From: an uncultured Erysipelotrichaceae bacterium
GTDB lineage: Bacteria; Bacillota_I; Bacilli_A; RF39; UBA660
DNA length: 60,413 bases
Reading direction: 5' to 3'
Assembly: GCA_902767245.1 (NCBI GenBank)
Contig: CACXGO010000021.1
Location: forward strand, 1-60,413
Shown: positions 35,164-42,996 of the stretch, piece after piece
How positions within the stretch are numbered: position 1 is the stretch's first letter
Layout: each line of letters begins with the position of its first letter
The notes under the pieces: model-generated
Database searches by the model: none
What the model saw: only the letters and a program-made list of their open reading frames with translations
What the model was told of the DNA's origin: nothing
Translations under genes and position numbers: made by a program

Positions 35164-36075
35164 ATGAAAAGTATTTTTGAAAAAATTGAAAAAGATTGTA
35201 TTACTGACCAAGATTTAATTAATTACATAAAATTTTTGCTTATGGAAAAAAAATCAAGTGAAAATACCATATATAGTTATTATAATGATTTACATAAAAT
35301 TAGTGTTTTTACAAAAAAGAAGTTATATGCTTTAACAAAAAATGAAATAAATGACTATATTAATAATTTAAATGAAAGCGAGTATTCAATAGCTCATTTA
35401 ATTACAGTCCTAAATTCTTTTTATAAATATTTGATTATAAATAATAAATTAAATAATAATCCTATGGATTTAATAAAACCACCAAAATTAAGAAAAAATA
35501 TTCCTAAAGTATTAAATATTGAAGAAATTGATAAATTATTAAATATTAAGCTTGAAAACGAATATGATTATCGCAACAAAGCGATGCTCGAACTTATGTA
35601 CGCCTGTGGTCTGCGTGTTAGTGAAATTGTTGAACTCAAAACAACAGATGTTGATCTTACAAATAGTATTGTTAGGGTTTTTGGTAAGGGTAGTAAAGAG
35701 CGCATAATTCCAATCGGAGATTATGCAAATACAGCTTTAAATCTTTATTTAGAACATTCGCGAAATATTTTATTAAAAAATAAAACAAGCAATTTTCTTT
35801 TTATAAATAATCAAGGTAATAAACTAAGTAGAGTGGGGTTCTTTAAAATGCTTAAAAAATTAGCATTAAAAGAGGGGATAAAGAAAGATTTTTCTCCCCA
35901 CACATTAAGACATTCATTTGCAACACATTTACTTGATAATGGTGCTGATTTAAGAAGCATTCAAGAATTGCTTGGTCATGCATCAATTTCAACAACACAA
36001 ATATATACACATGTTTCAAAAGAAAATATAAGAAAAGATTATGATGAATACCATCCACATGGAAAGGAAGTATAA
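35164..36075 (+). CDS. xerD: Tyrosine recombinase XerD-like
   Basis: A 303-aa site-specific recombinase that resolves chromosome dimers at dif. The core-binding domain occupies residues 1-110 and the catalytic residues are visible: Arg in CGLRVSEIVELK, HTLRHSFATHLLDNGADL, LGHASISTTQIYTHV with the nucleophilic Tyr. It is followed immediately by deoB, the same xerD-deoB order as in B. subtilis, and no phage genes are near, so a housekeeping role is more likely than an integrase. GGAG and a good promoter precede the ATG. Confidence 0.9.
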   Translation: MKSIFEKIEKDCITDQDLINYIKFLLMEKKSSENTIYSYYNDLHKISVFTKKKLYALTKNEINDYINNLNESEYSIAHLITVLNSFYKYLIINNKLNNNPMDLIKPPKLRKNIPKVLNIEEIDKLLNIKLENEYDYRNKAMLELMYACGLRVSEIVELKTTDVDLTNSIVRVFGKGSKERIIPIGDYANTALNLYLEHSRNILLKNKTSNFLFINNQGNKLSRVGFFKMLKKLALKEGIKKDFSPHTLRHSFATHLLDNGADLRSIQELLGHASISTTQIYTHVSKENIRKDYDEYHPHGKEV

Positions 36076-36076
36076 T

Positions 36077-37234
36077 ATGCAATTTAAACGAATTTTTTTA
36101 ATTGTTATGGATTCAGTAGGAATTGGTGAAGCTAAAGATGCTGTTAAGTTTGGTGATGTTGGCGCCAATACTTTAAAGCACACAATTGAATTTAACAAAT
36201 TAGAACTTAACTATTTTAATTGGCTAGGTTTAGGTAATTTGCTAGGCGGAAATAATAAAACTGCTGGATATTACGGGAAATTAGCAGAAATGAGTAATGG
36301 AAAAGATACACTTACAGGTCATTTAGAAATGATGGGTATTAGATCAAAAGTACCATTTAAAACTTTCCCAAACGGATTTCCTGCTGAACTTTTAAAGGAA
36401 ATCGAAAAAGCCACTGGACATCGTGTAATCGGAAATAGAGCAGAAAGCGGAACTGAAATTATTAAACAATTAGGAGAAGAGCATATAAAAACAGGTAATT
36501 TAATCATTTATACATCAGCTGACTCAGTTTTACAGGTAGCTGCTCATGAAGAAATTATTCCATTAAAAGAATTATATAATATTTGTTCAAAAATAAGAGA
36601 AATTACATTAAAAGAAGAGTGGAGAGTAGGCCGTATTATTGCAAGACCATTCATTGGAACCCCAGGTAATTTTACACGAACTCCAAATAGACATGATTAT
36701 GCTTTAAATCCTCCCAAAAAAACAGTTTTAGATGAACTTAAAAATAATGGATATGAAGTAATTGCAATAGGTAAAATTGCAGACATATTTAATAATAATG
36801 GAATTACTTATACAATTAAAACCCAAAACAATGCCGATGGTATAGAAAAAATATTAGATATTATGAAAAAAGATTTCAACGGATTATGCTTTGCAAATTT
36901 AAATGATTTTGATACATTATATGGTCATAGAAGAGATCCTATAGGTTATGGTAAAGCATTAGCATATTTAGACAAATCAATACCAAAAATTGTTAAAAAT
37001 TTACGAGAAGATGACTTACTTATGTTTACTGCTGATCATGGTAATGATCCAACATTTAAAGGAACAGATCATACTAGAGAATATACACCAATATTTATGT
37101 ATTCAAAATCTTTTAAATATACTGGAAAATTACCAGAAATAGGGAACTTTGGTGATATTGGAGCCTCAATTGCTAAAAACTTTGAATTAGATGCTCCAAG
37201 TATTGGTAAAGATATGTTTTATTTATTTAAATAA
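36077..37234 (+). CDS. deoB: Phosphopentomutase
   Basis: A 385-aa alkaline-phosphatase-superfamily enzyme interconverting ribose/deoxyribose 1- and 5-phosphates in nucleoside salvage. The metal-binding motifs are MDSVGIGEAKDA, the nucleophile-containing GKDTLTGHLEMMG, ANLNDFDTLYGHRRD, and TADHGNDPTFKGTDHTREY. ATG at 36077 follows AAAGGAAG; a longer frame overlaps xerD and is not used. One base separates it from the xerD stop, indicating an operon. Confidence 0.95.
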   Translation: MQFKRIFLIVMDSVGIGEAKDAVKFGDVGANTLKHTIEFNKLELNYFNWLGLGNLLGGNNKTAGYYGKLAEMSNGKDTLTGHLEMMGIRSKVPFKTFPNGFPAELLKEIEKATGHRVIGNRAESGTEIIKQLGEEHIKTGNLIIYTSADSVLQVAAHEEIIPLKELYNICSKIREITLKEEWRVGRIIARPFIGTPGNFTRTPNRHDYALNPPKKTVLDELKNNGYEVIAIGKIADIFNNNGITYTIKTQNNADGIEKILDIMKKDFNGLCFANLNDFDTLYGHRRDPIGYGKALAYLDKSIPKIVKNLREDDLLMFTADHGNDPTFKGTDHTREYTPIFMYSKSFKYTGKLPEIGNFGDIGASIAKNFELDAPSIGKDMFYLFK

Positions 37235-37258
37235 ACCTATATAAAAATAGGTTTTTTT
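37233..37258 (+). terminator. Terminator after deoB
   Basis: AAACCTAT, loop ATAAAA, ATAGGTTT, T-run. Confidence 0.85.
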
Positions 37259-37264
37259 GTTAAT

Positions 37265-37290
37265 AAAAAGAGATACATAAATGTATCTCT
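37265..37290 (-). terminator. Terminator of the 42-aa peptide gene
   Basis: AGAGATACAT, loop AA, ATGTATCTCT; on the minus strand a run of T follows. Confidence 0.85.
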
Positions 37291-37304
37291 TAGGTAATCA
37301 AAAA

Positions 37305-37433
37305 CTAATTACATTCTCTTGAAGAATTAGCAGATTTTTCATTTCTAGAATTTTCTTTATTTTTATTATTTTCTCTAGAATTATTTTTTCTACTATTATT
37401 TTTAGATTTTTGATTTCTAGAATCTTTCTTCAT
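37305..37433 (-). CDS. 42-residue Asn/Lys/Ser/Arg-rich peptide
   Basis: A short minus-strand gene with a clear ribosome site (GGGTGATTAAA before ATG) and its own terminator. The product begins MKKDSRNQKSKNNSRKNNSR and ends SANSSRECN. It is strongly basic and hydrophilic with NNSR/ENSR repeats, no hydrophobic segment, and one Cys next to last. Similar small Asn/Lys-rich peptides are common in spore-forming Bacillota, some of them spore components, but I cannot assign a family. Signals at both ends make it a likely real gene despite its size. Confidence 0.65.
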   Translation of the reverse strand: MKKDSRNQKSKNNSRKNNSRENNKNKENSRNEKSANSSRECN

Positions 37434-37874
37434 TTTAATCACCCAGTAATATTATTAACAAAGTAGGGATAAGTTATACTATCAAAAACAAAAAACAAAT
37501 ATTTGCTAGTTAACATAATATATATTATAGGAAGTAATATGTTGGCTTTATAATTGTATGTGTTTAAATATAAAAATCTGTATTATTATACCTGTTTTTG
37601 ACTTGTTTTACTAATTGTTTTAAGAATCTTTTTCTTGATACTTATATTCTATAAAATATTTATTTTTAATTAAATTTTAAATATATAGTTTTAAAATTTT
37701 TTATGCTTTTTATATATTTTGTTTTATATATATTTTTTTATTATTTTAATTTCTAATATAATCAAACTTTTTATCAAATATTTTTTGTATACAAATTTTG
37801 CAATTTATATATTTATCTTCTCCTTACCTACTTTCCTTGCTATAATTTTTTTCACTTTACATTTTGTTTACAAT
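37434..37874. other. AT-rich intergenic stretch without recognised gene
   Basis: About 440 bases of strongly AT-rich DNA, mostly T-rich on the plus strand, between two divergent genes. The 60-codon frame at 37719-37901 is Phe/Ile/Tyr-only, starts with TTG without a ribosome site and runs into the next promoter, so I treat it as noncoding. The upstream signals of the 42-aa gene lie at its left end. Nothing else is seen. Confidence 0.6.
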
Positions 37875-37902
37875 TTGACAAAATTAAAAAATTATCTATA
37901 AT
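37875..37902 (+). promoter_or_regulatory. Consensus promoter of the MraZ-like gene
   Basis: TTGACA (37875-37880), 16-base spacer, TATAAT (37897-37902). Both boxes are perfect. Start predicted near 37909, giving a leader of about 19 bases with AAGGGGG as ribosome site. Confidence 0.82.
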
Positions 37903-37927
37903 ATTAAGCAATTAAGGGGGAAAAATA

Positions 37928-38368
37928 ATGTTAGGTGAGAAAATAATATTAGGGACGAAAGAAGTTTCTATGGATGAAAAAGGACGTATGATAATTCCAA
38001 GTTTTGCATACCCTACACCAGATGAAGAGGTTGTTTTTACAGTTGAAGATAAAGAATCATTTTATATATCATCTTTAGAAATGCTAAAAAATACTTTGAT
38101 CAATTTAAAAAACGAAAGATATTCTACTATTAATAGTCAAAAAATTTTTGAAATTGAAAGAAGAATTGAACAAATATATAAGACTGCAATTGATATTGCT
38201 CAAATTGATAAAAACGCTCGTATCATTGTACCAAAGTTCATCAGAAGTGAGATTATATTTGTAAATGATGAAACTCAAAAAAGTACAAATTTAATTGCTC
38301 AAGGCAATGGATATCGTTTAAAATATTATATTAATAAAAATGCATATTATAATAGTTTAGTAAAATAA
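37928..38368 (+). CDS. MraZ/AbrB-like DNA-binding protein
   Basis: A 146-aa protein with two tandem swapped-hairpin half-domains carrying the two D-x3-R motifs of MraZ: VSMDEKGRMIIPSF near residue 15 and AQIDKNARIIVPKF near 97. The length fits MraZ (about 143 aa). MraZ normally heads the division cluster and represses it, but this gene stands alone at 38 kb, far from ftsA-ftsZ, with a perfect promoter. It may be MraZ relocated or another AbrB-type regulator. Sequence between the motifs is more divergent than usual. Confidence 0.62.
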   Translation: MLGEKIILGTKEVSMDEKGRMIIPSFAYPTPDEEVVFTVEDKESFYISSLEMLKNTLINLKNERYSTINSQKIFEIERRIEQIYKTAIDIAQIDKNARIIVPKFIRSEIIFVNDETQKSTNLIAQGNGYRLKYYINKNAYYNSLVK

Positions 38369-38394
38369 AAAAAGTATCAAATGATACTTTTTTA
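38367..38394. terminator. Shared terminator of the MraZ-like and HTH genes
   Basis: AAAAAAGTATCA, loop AA, TGATACTTTTTT, symmetric and contacting both stop codons. Confidence 0.88.
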
Positions 38395-39168
38395 TATTTT
38401 TCTTGATTGAATTTCAGCCATTTTTTCTAATATTTCAGCTGCATTTTGTTCATTTATTTCACTATAACCAAGTTCTTTTAAAGCTTGGCTTTTAATTATA
38501 TTTAGTTCTAAAGTACGACTCATTTTTTCTTCTTTTTTATGTTCAATTTGTTCCACAAATCTACGATGTGATTCAGCTAGTTTATTTCTTGATAAACCAC
38601 CATTATTATATAAAGTCATCCCACTAAATACAATACTTTCAAAAGAAAACTGTTCATCTTCATTAAATACAAACTCCAATGGTTTTACAAAACCCATTGA
38701 TTTTGCAGTATATGCAAGAAAATACTTTAATTCCTTTGAACTATCTAATCCTTGCAAGAAATAATATAAATATCTCATTGTATTAGTAGCATCTGAATCA
38801 CTTTCATCTTCTAATTTTTCATGCAAAATATCAATGATATTTTTTAATAAATCTCTTTGGGTTTTCTTAAGCCCATTATAAACATTAGCACTTTCACTAC
38901 CATTTGCACGATAATTATTTTCACAAATGTTATTAAACCTCGCTTCAACATCCATTATATAGTCTGTATTAACCTTTAATGTGTCAATTTCCTCCGGAGT
39001 TTTAATCCCAAGCAAATTAAAAAGCATTACTTTTTTGTCTTTTGGCCATTTATTTAAATCGTCTAATTCTAAATAATTATAGATCATTTGGCGTGAAACT
39101 CCTAGAAATTTTGCAAGTTTAACTTTTGAAATTCCTACTTCTTTTAATAGATTATTTAATTTATCCAT
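38392..39168 (-). CDS. Helix-turn-helix regulator with large C-terminal domain
   Basis: A 258-aa protein whose first 60 residues form a Xre-like helix-turn-helix (MDKLNNLLKEVGISKVKLAK, then FLGVSRQMIYNYL). The remaining 190 residues are helical and unrecognised, with a Lys/Glu-rich tail. The start at 39168 is used because GTGGAGGG lies just upstream and the longer frame runs through the promoter. It ends the minus-strand array that includes the M20 peptidase and adenylation genes, but it has its own strong promoter. A role in controlling this array is a guess. Confidence 0.7.
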   Translation of the reverse strand: MDKLNNLLKEVGISKVKLAKFLGVSRQMIYNYLELDDLNKWPKDKKVMLFNLLGIKTPEEIDTLKVNTDYIMDVEARFNNICENNYRANGSESANVYNGLKKTQRDLLKNIIDILHEKLEDESDSDATNTMRYLYYFLQGLDSSKELKYFLAYTAKSMGFVKPLEFVFNEDEQFSFESIVFSGMTLYNNGGLSRNKLAESHRRFVEQIEHKKEEKMSRTLELNIIKSQALKELGYSEINEQNAAEILEKMAEIQSRKI

Positions 39169-39187
39169 CTCACTACCCTCCACTATC

Positions 39188-39216
39188 ATTTTAGCTAGTT
39201 TGCTGTCAATTGTCAA
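39188..39216 (-). promoter_or_regulatory. Strong promoter of the HTH gene
   Basis: On the minus strand TTGACA, 17 bases, TAAAAT. The -35 is directly followed by a second TTGACA-like copy. The start codon is only about 20 bases beyond the -10, so the leader is very short. Confidence 0.78.
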
Positions 39217-39249
39217 GTGTAAAGTTAAAGTAAAATCTGACAAATTTTA

Positions 39250-40317
39250 TCAAAGAAGACTTTTGAATATACGATATAAAGTATAATAACTATTAATATC
39301 TGCATATTCATTCTTATTATGCCAATAATCTCCAATTGGATTCATAATAATTACAGGTATCTTTTTTTCACTAAAATATGTAGCATCACTACCAGCAGAG
39401 CATTTAGTAATAACTAATTTTTTATTTAAAATTTTTTCGGATTTAGCAATAAAATTTTTAACTATTTCTAATTCCTGATCCAAATAGAAAACTGGTTCAA
39501 CATCCAATATTTTAAGAGTTATATCTTCTGAATAATTTCTAATATAATTAATTATTCTGTTAATATTATCATTTGCTGTATATCTTATATCAAGTGCCAT
39601 CGTTGCTTTATCTGGTACCTTGTTATTTGCATCTCCACCATTCATTTTTGAAAGTGTAATTGATAAACGCCAATCATCTTTTGACTTTGGTAGCGAATAA
39701 ATACTAATTAAATCATTATATAAATTTATAAGTTTTAGTATTGCATTGTCTCCGTTGAAAGGTTCACTTCCGTGTGCCGAAACACCAGTAGCAGTTATTT
39801 CAAGTTGTGCAAGGCCTTTTTCTTCAACTATTAAATCAAAATTTTTTCCACCATCTGGCATAATTACGATTTGGGCGTTTAAATTTTTAGCAATGTTTTC
39901 GCAACAAAATCCACCAATTTCTTCATCACTCGTTAAAAGAAGTGCCATTTTTTTTGAGGTTTTAGCATTTTTCAATATTTCCATCATGACTGCTACTTGC
40001 CCCTTCATATCAATAGCTCCTCGTCCATATAATTTATTGCCTACAATTCTTGCTTTGTATTCTTCATTCTTTACAACATCAACATGTCCACTAAAAATGA
40101 TATCAAAATCATTACTTTCTACATTTGAAATAAGTAAATTATGGTTATCATGATTATTATAATTAACAATAATGTCTTTTATAAAAAAACCATTCATTTG
40201 CTCTTTTACATAATCAAATAGCTCTTTAAAGGCATCATCATTCCCATGATATGTAGGAAATGATATTAATTTACTTGTATTATTTACAATATTATTTAAT
40301 ATTTCGTTTTTATTCAT
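39250..40317 (-). CDS. M20-family metallopeptidase/deacylase
   Basis: A 355-aa zinc hydrolase of the ArgE/DapE/aminoacylase family. FSGHVDVV holds the first metal ligand and catalytic Asp, YGRGAIDMKGQ the bridging Asp, TSDEEIGG the catalytic Glu pair; a dimerisation domain follows, and YWHNKNEY near the end supplies the last His. Such enzymes remove acyl groups or amino acids from N-acyl amino acids or dipeptides. It follows the GNAT-like gene with a 10-base gap, so they form an operon. An N-acyl amino acid substrate would fit the neighbouring activating and acyl-transfer genes (inference). Confidence 0.82.
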   Translation of the reverse strand: MNKNEILNNIVNNTSKLISFPTYHGNDDAFKELFDYVKEQMNGFFIKDIIVNYNNHDNHNLLISNVESNDFDIIFSGHVDVVKNEEYKARIVGNKLYGRGAIDMKGQVAVMMEILKNAKTSKKMALLLTSDEEIGGFCCENIAKNLNAQIVIMPDGGKNFDLIVEEKGLAQLEITATGVSAHGSEPFNGDNAILKLINLYNDLISIYSLPKSKDDWRLSITLSKMNGGDANNKVPDKATMALDIRYTANDNINRIINYIRNYSEDITLKILDVEPVFYLDQELEIVKNFIAKSEKILNKKLVITKCSAGSDATYFSEKKIPVIIMNPIGDYWHNKNEYADINSYYTLYRIFKSLL

Positions 40318-40327
40318 TATTTACCTT

Positions 40328-41356
40328 CTATCTAACTAATTTCTTTCTTTTTTCTTCTTTAGCACTACCAATTATAAATTCATCAATTAATTGAATTCTA
40401 CTTAAAGGAATACGATCATTTCCTTTTTCTGTTCCGTTTGTAATAATATTTGAAAAATTCTTAAGTTGATTGAATGTAGAATCAAGTTTTACATAAGTAA
40501 CATCTACTCCACCAAGTTCCATATCTTTATTTACAACTGGATGAAAATGTAAATCAGGCTTAAATGTTTCAACCACTGTCCTTAATAATGATTCATTTAT
40601 ATTTTTGTCTGGAATAAATTCAAGTTTCCTTTCAAAATGTTTTTCTATTTTTTTAGGTTCCAAATCTACTTCCATTACTAATGTTGGTGCCTCAGTTAAT
40701 TTCTTATGTTGGTTAGTAATTATATAATAAGCTGTAATATATGTAGGAAATTCCATTCCTTTTTGATCTAACTTAAATTTTTCACCTAACTTTTGTGCTG
40801 CATTTTTTAAAGCATATATGCTATGTTTATTTCTACAATCAATTACGCACATAATTCTTGTATCTTTATAAGCGCTATTTTGTTTAAAAGCAAGTGCTGC
40901 AAATAATTCTATTTCATATATCTTATTTCCAATTCCATTTAAACCTCGAAATTTATTGGTTGGATTTGTTAAAATCCCAGTGATTGAAAAGTATTTAGAA
41001 TTCATTTCTGGAAAATATGGATCAACATGATTCTCTGTTACTTCATCATATTGCATTGTTGAAATTCCAAGTATTTCCATATTAACTTTGTCATACGCAA
41101 TTATAATTGGAAATGATTTAATATATTTCATCATTTTGTCATAATTGGGTATATGCATAAAATCTTGATTTCCTGTCCAATTTTCATTATAAAATTCAAC
41201 CAAATCATATGGGCAGAAACTTTGCTCTTCACTTTCTTTCATAAATTGGTAAACTCCAAAAGCAACATTTGGATTTACTTTTGAGTATTCCATTGTAGCT
41301 TTTTTGCATAATTGTTTAAGAACACTCATAATTCTCATAAATTTTTCATCATTCAT
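40328..41356 (-). CDS. GNAT-like acyltransferase, function unknown
   Basis: A 342-aa soluble protein. Residues about 85-190 look like a GNAT fold: FPIIIAYDKVNMEILGIST as beta strands, YFSITGILTNPTNKFRGLNG running into an R-G-x-N-G-x-G acyl-CoA loop, and RIMCVIDCRNKHSIYALKNA as the next strand and helix. The C-terminal 120 residues are unrecognised. No close family comes to mind, so this is a structural guess. It has an AGGAGG ribosome site and is the first gene of a pair with the M20 peptidase, which suggests acyl transfer and removal on the same compound. Confidence 0.6.
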   Translation of the reverse strand: MNDEKFMRIMSVLKQLCKKATMEYSKVNPNVAFGVYQFMKESEEQSFCPYDLVEFYNENWTGNQDFMHIPNYDKMMKYIKSFPIIIAYDKVNMEILGISTMQYDEVTENHVDPYFPEMNSKYFSITGILTNPTNKFRGLNGIGNKIYEIELFAALAFKQNSAYKDTRIMCVIDCRNKHSIYALKNAAQKLGEKFKLDQKGMEFPTYITAYYIITNQHKKLTEAPTLVMEVDLEPKKIEKHFERKLEFIPDKNINESLLRTVVETFKPDLHFHPVVNKDMELGGVDVTYVKLDSTFNQLKNFSNIITNGTEKGNDRIPLSRIQLIDEFIIGSAKEEKRKKLVR

Positions 41357-41439
41357 AAAAATTCCTCCTCTTTGCTTTTAATATAATTGTTTTTTTTAGA
41401 TGTATAAAATATTAAATTTTTATACAAACTATAAAATTT

Positions 41440-41958
41440 TTAAATAGTCTTTTCTTTTTTTCGGTTTATAAATATTCCTACTAACTCAACCAATAAAAGA
41501 ATTATTTCCGTAATAACAGCAAACGGTGAACAAATATGAATTCCATAAATAATAAATTCAATACTTACAATAACAGCAATATATCGATATTTTTTTACAT
41601 CTTTCTGCCATACTGAATAAGCAGATAAAAGTGACGCACTCATTGATATTAAACTATAAAAATCTTGATATGAATAAATACCAAAACCAATAATTATTGC
41701 AAATAAAATTATTAAAAATGTTAAACCATTTTCTTTTCCTTTTTTATTGTTGTAATAAAAAAATACATTTCTACCAATACTAACAAGATTCATAAAAAAT
41801 CCCGTATAAGCATTCAAAAGTAAATAATGTATTCCATAAAATGTATTATAAGCAATAAAGCATTCTAAAAGTTTTTTTCGTGATTTTGTAATGTAAGTAA
41901 CTGATATTATTACTGTTGCAATTATTACTAATAATTGTGATATAAAATATTTATCCAT
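41440..41958 (-). CDS. YgjV-family membrane protein
   Basis: A 172-aa membrane protein with five or six helices. SYITKSRKKLLECFIAYNTF-like spacing (here TYITKSRKKLLECFIAYNTF), followed by the LLNAYTGFFMNLVSIGRNVF block, matches the Imp-YgjV family related to small sugar or metabolite transporters. It has its own GAAAGGG site; starts upstream (MRI or MKG) are possible but overlap that site. It lies between LysR and the GNAT-like gene in the same direction and may export or import the compound handled by this cluster (inference). Confidence 0.75.
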   Translation of the reverse strand: MDKYFISQLLVIIATVIISVTYITKSRKKLLECFIAYNTFYGIHYLLLNAYTGFFMNLVSIGRNVFFYYNNKKGKENGLTFLIILFAIIIGFGIYSYQDFYSLISMSASLLSAYSVWQKDVKKYRYIAVIVSIEFIIYGIHICSPFAVITEIILLLVELVGIFINRKKEKTI

Positions 41959-42044
41959 AATTCTCATCCCTTTCAATTACATTGTATTAAAAGAGAACAA
42001 GATTTTCTAATACCATTTTTTTATACTTACTATTAATTTTTTTT

Positions 42045-42074
42045 ATAAAAAAAGAAATCAATTTTTTGATCTCT
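42045..42074 (-). terminator. Terminator of the LysR gene
   Basis: On the minus strand AGAGATCAA, loop AAAA, TTGATTTCT, then T-run; one G-U pair. The LysR stop TGA lies in the stem. Confidence 0.78.
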
Positions 42075-42951
42075 TTGATTCAAGTAATACATAATAATCA
42101 TTGTTTTTAAAAAAATCTACAACTGCAGTAATTTTTTTATTTGATAATCTTTTTATATATGAAGCATACATTTTAGCCTTTGGAAGGCCAATATTAGTAT
42201 TAAGTTCAATAAATTCGCCACTCTGCAATTCTCTTTTTAAAATCATTTTAGGAGCAATTCCAATGTTATCCGTTTCTTCTAATTTTAGTAACATAAGTGG
42301 TGTATTTCTAAAGTGCTCATATTTAAAATCAGGATATATTTCCATAATTTTTTGGCTAAATCTATTCATAGGAACAATACCTATTGAATTCTTCTGGCAA
42401 TATTTTTCGTCAATAATTTTTTCTCCTAAATCTTTTTTGTTTGCTTTATGTGCTATAAAAATTGCTGGATCTTCAAAAGCCAAGATTGATGCCACTTCAT
42501 CATCTAGTTTTACCTCATCAATTAGAATATCTATCTCATGATTCAAAAGCATTTTTCTTAATGACTCAGATTCCCCCGTTATATAATCAATTTCCAAATT
42601 AGGATAAATTCTATTTAATTCACGCATATAAATTGGCATTGTTTCTTCAGCAAAAGCAGGTCTGAGCCCAAGAGTTACTTTACCACTTACTAAGTCAGCA
42701 TTAATATTTATTTCATCCAAGGCCTCAAAAATTGGAATCAATTTATTATATATTTCTCTTCCAGCTTCTGTTAAATATACATGATTTTTCTCTTTTTTAA
42801 AAAGTTTTATTTCCAATTGCTCTTCTAAAACTTTAATACTATAACTTAATGAAGGTTGTGAAATCATTAATTCTTCAGCAGCTTTTGTATAATTTTCATA
42901 TTTTGCTACTTGAAAAAAGTATTTATATAAATTTAAATTAATATTATTCAT
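42058..42951 (-). CDS. LysR-family transcriptional regulator
   Basis: A 297-aa regulator. The N-terminal winged helix-turn-helix is typical (LYKYFFQVAKYENYTKAAEE, SQPSLSYSIKVLEEQL, LFKKEKNHVYLTEAGREIY), followed by a two-lobed ligand-binding domain. It follows the first adenylation gene by 45 bases in the same direction and precedes the YgjV gene. LysR proteins usually control neighbouring genes and respond to a pathway metabolite, so it is the best candidate regulator of the duplicated promoters upstream. GTAGGTGATAAT precedes the ATG. Confidence 0.9.
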   Translation of the reverse strand: MNNINLNLYKYFFQVAKYENYTKAAEELMISQPSLSYSIKVLEEQLEIKLFKKEKNHVYLTEAGREIYNKLIPIFEALDEININADLVSGKVTLGLRPAFAEETMPIYMRELNRIYPNLEIDYITGESESLRKMLLNHEIDILIDEVKLDDEVASILAFEDPAIFIAHKANKKDLGEKIIDEKYCQKNSIGIVPMNRFSQKIMEIYPDFKYEHFRNTPLMLLKLEETDNIGIAPKMILKRELQSGEFIELNTNIGLPKAKMYASYIKRLSNKKITAVVDFFKNNDYYVLLESKRSKN

Positions 42952-42996
42952 ATTATCACCTACTTTAATTATACATCAAAATACTTAAATTTAATC

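Noticed and set aside
35164-36075. Phage or conjugative-element integrase
   Set aside because: The gene is next to deoB as xerD is in Bacillus, with no att-like repeat, excisionase or phage genes nearby.
37719-37901. 60-codon hydrophobic frame
   Set aside because: TTG start without ribosome site, only Phe/Ile/Tyr/Leu codons from an AT-rich tract, and it covers the promoter of the MraZ-like gene.
41377-41439. Terminator after the YgjV gene
   Set aside because: A TGTATAAAAA/TTTTTATACA inverted repeat exists, but it is entirely AT-rich at its core and no T-run follows on the minus strand.
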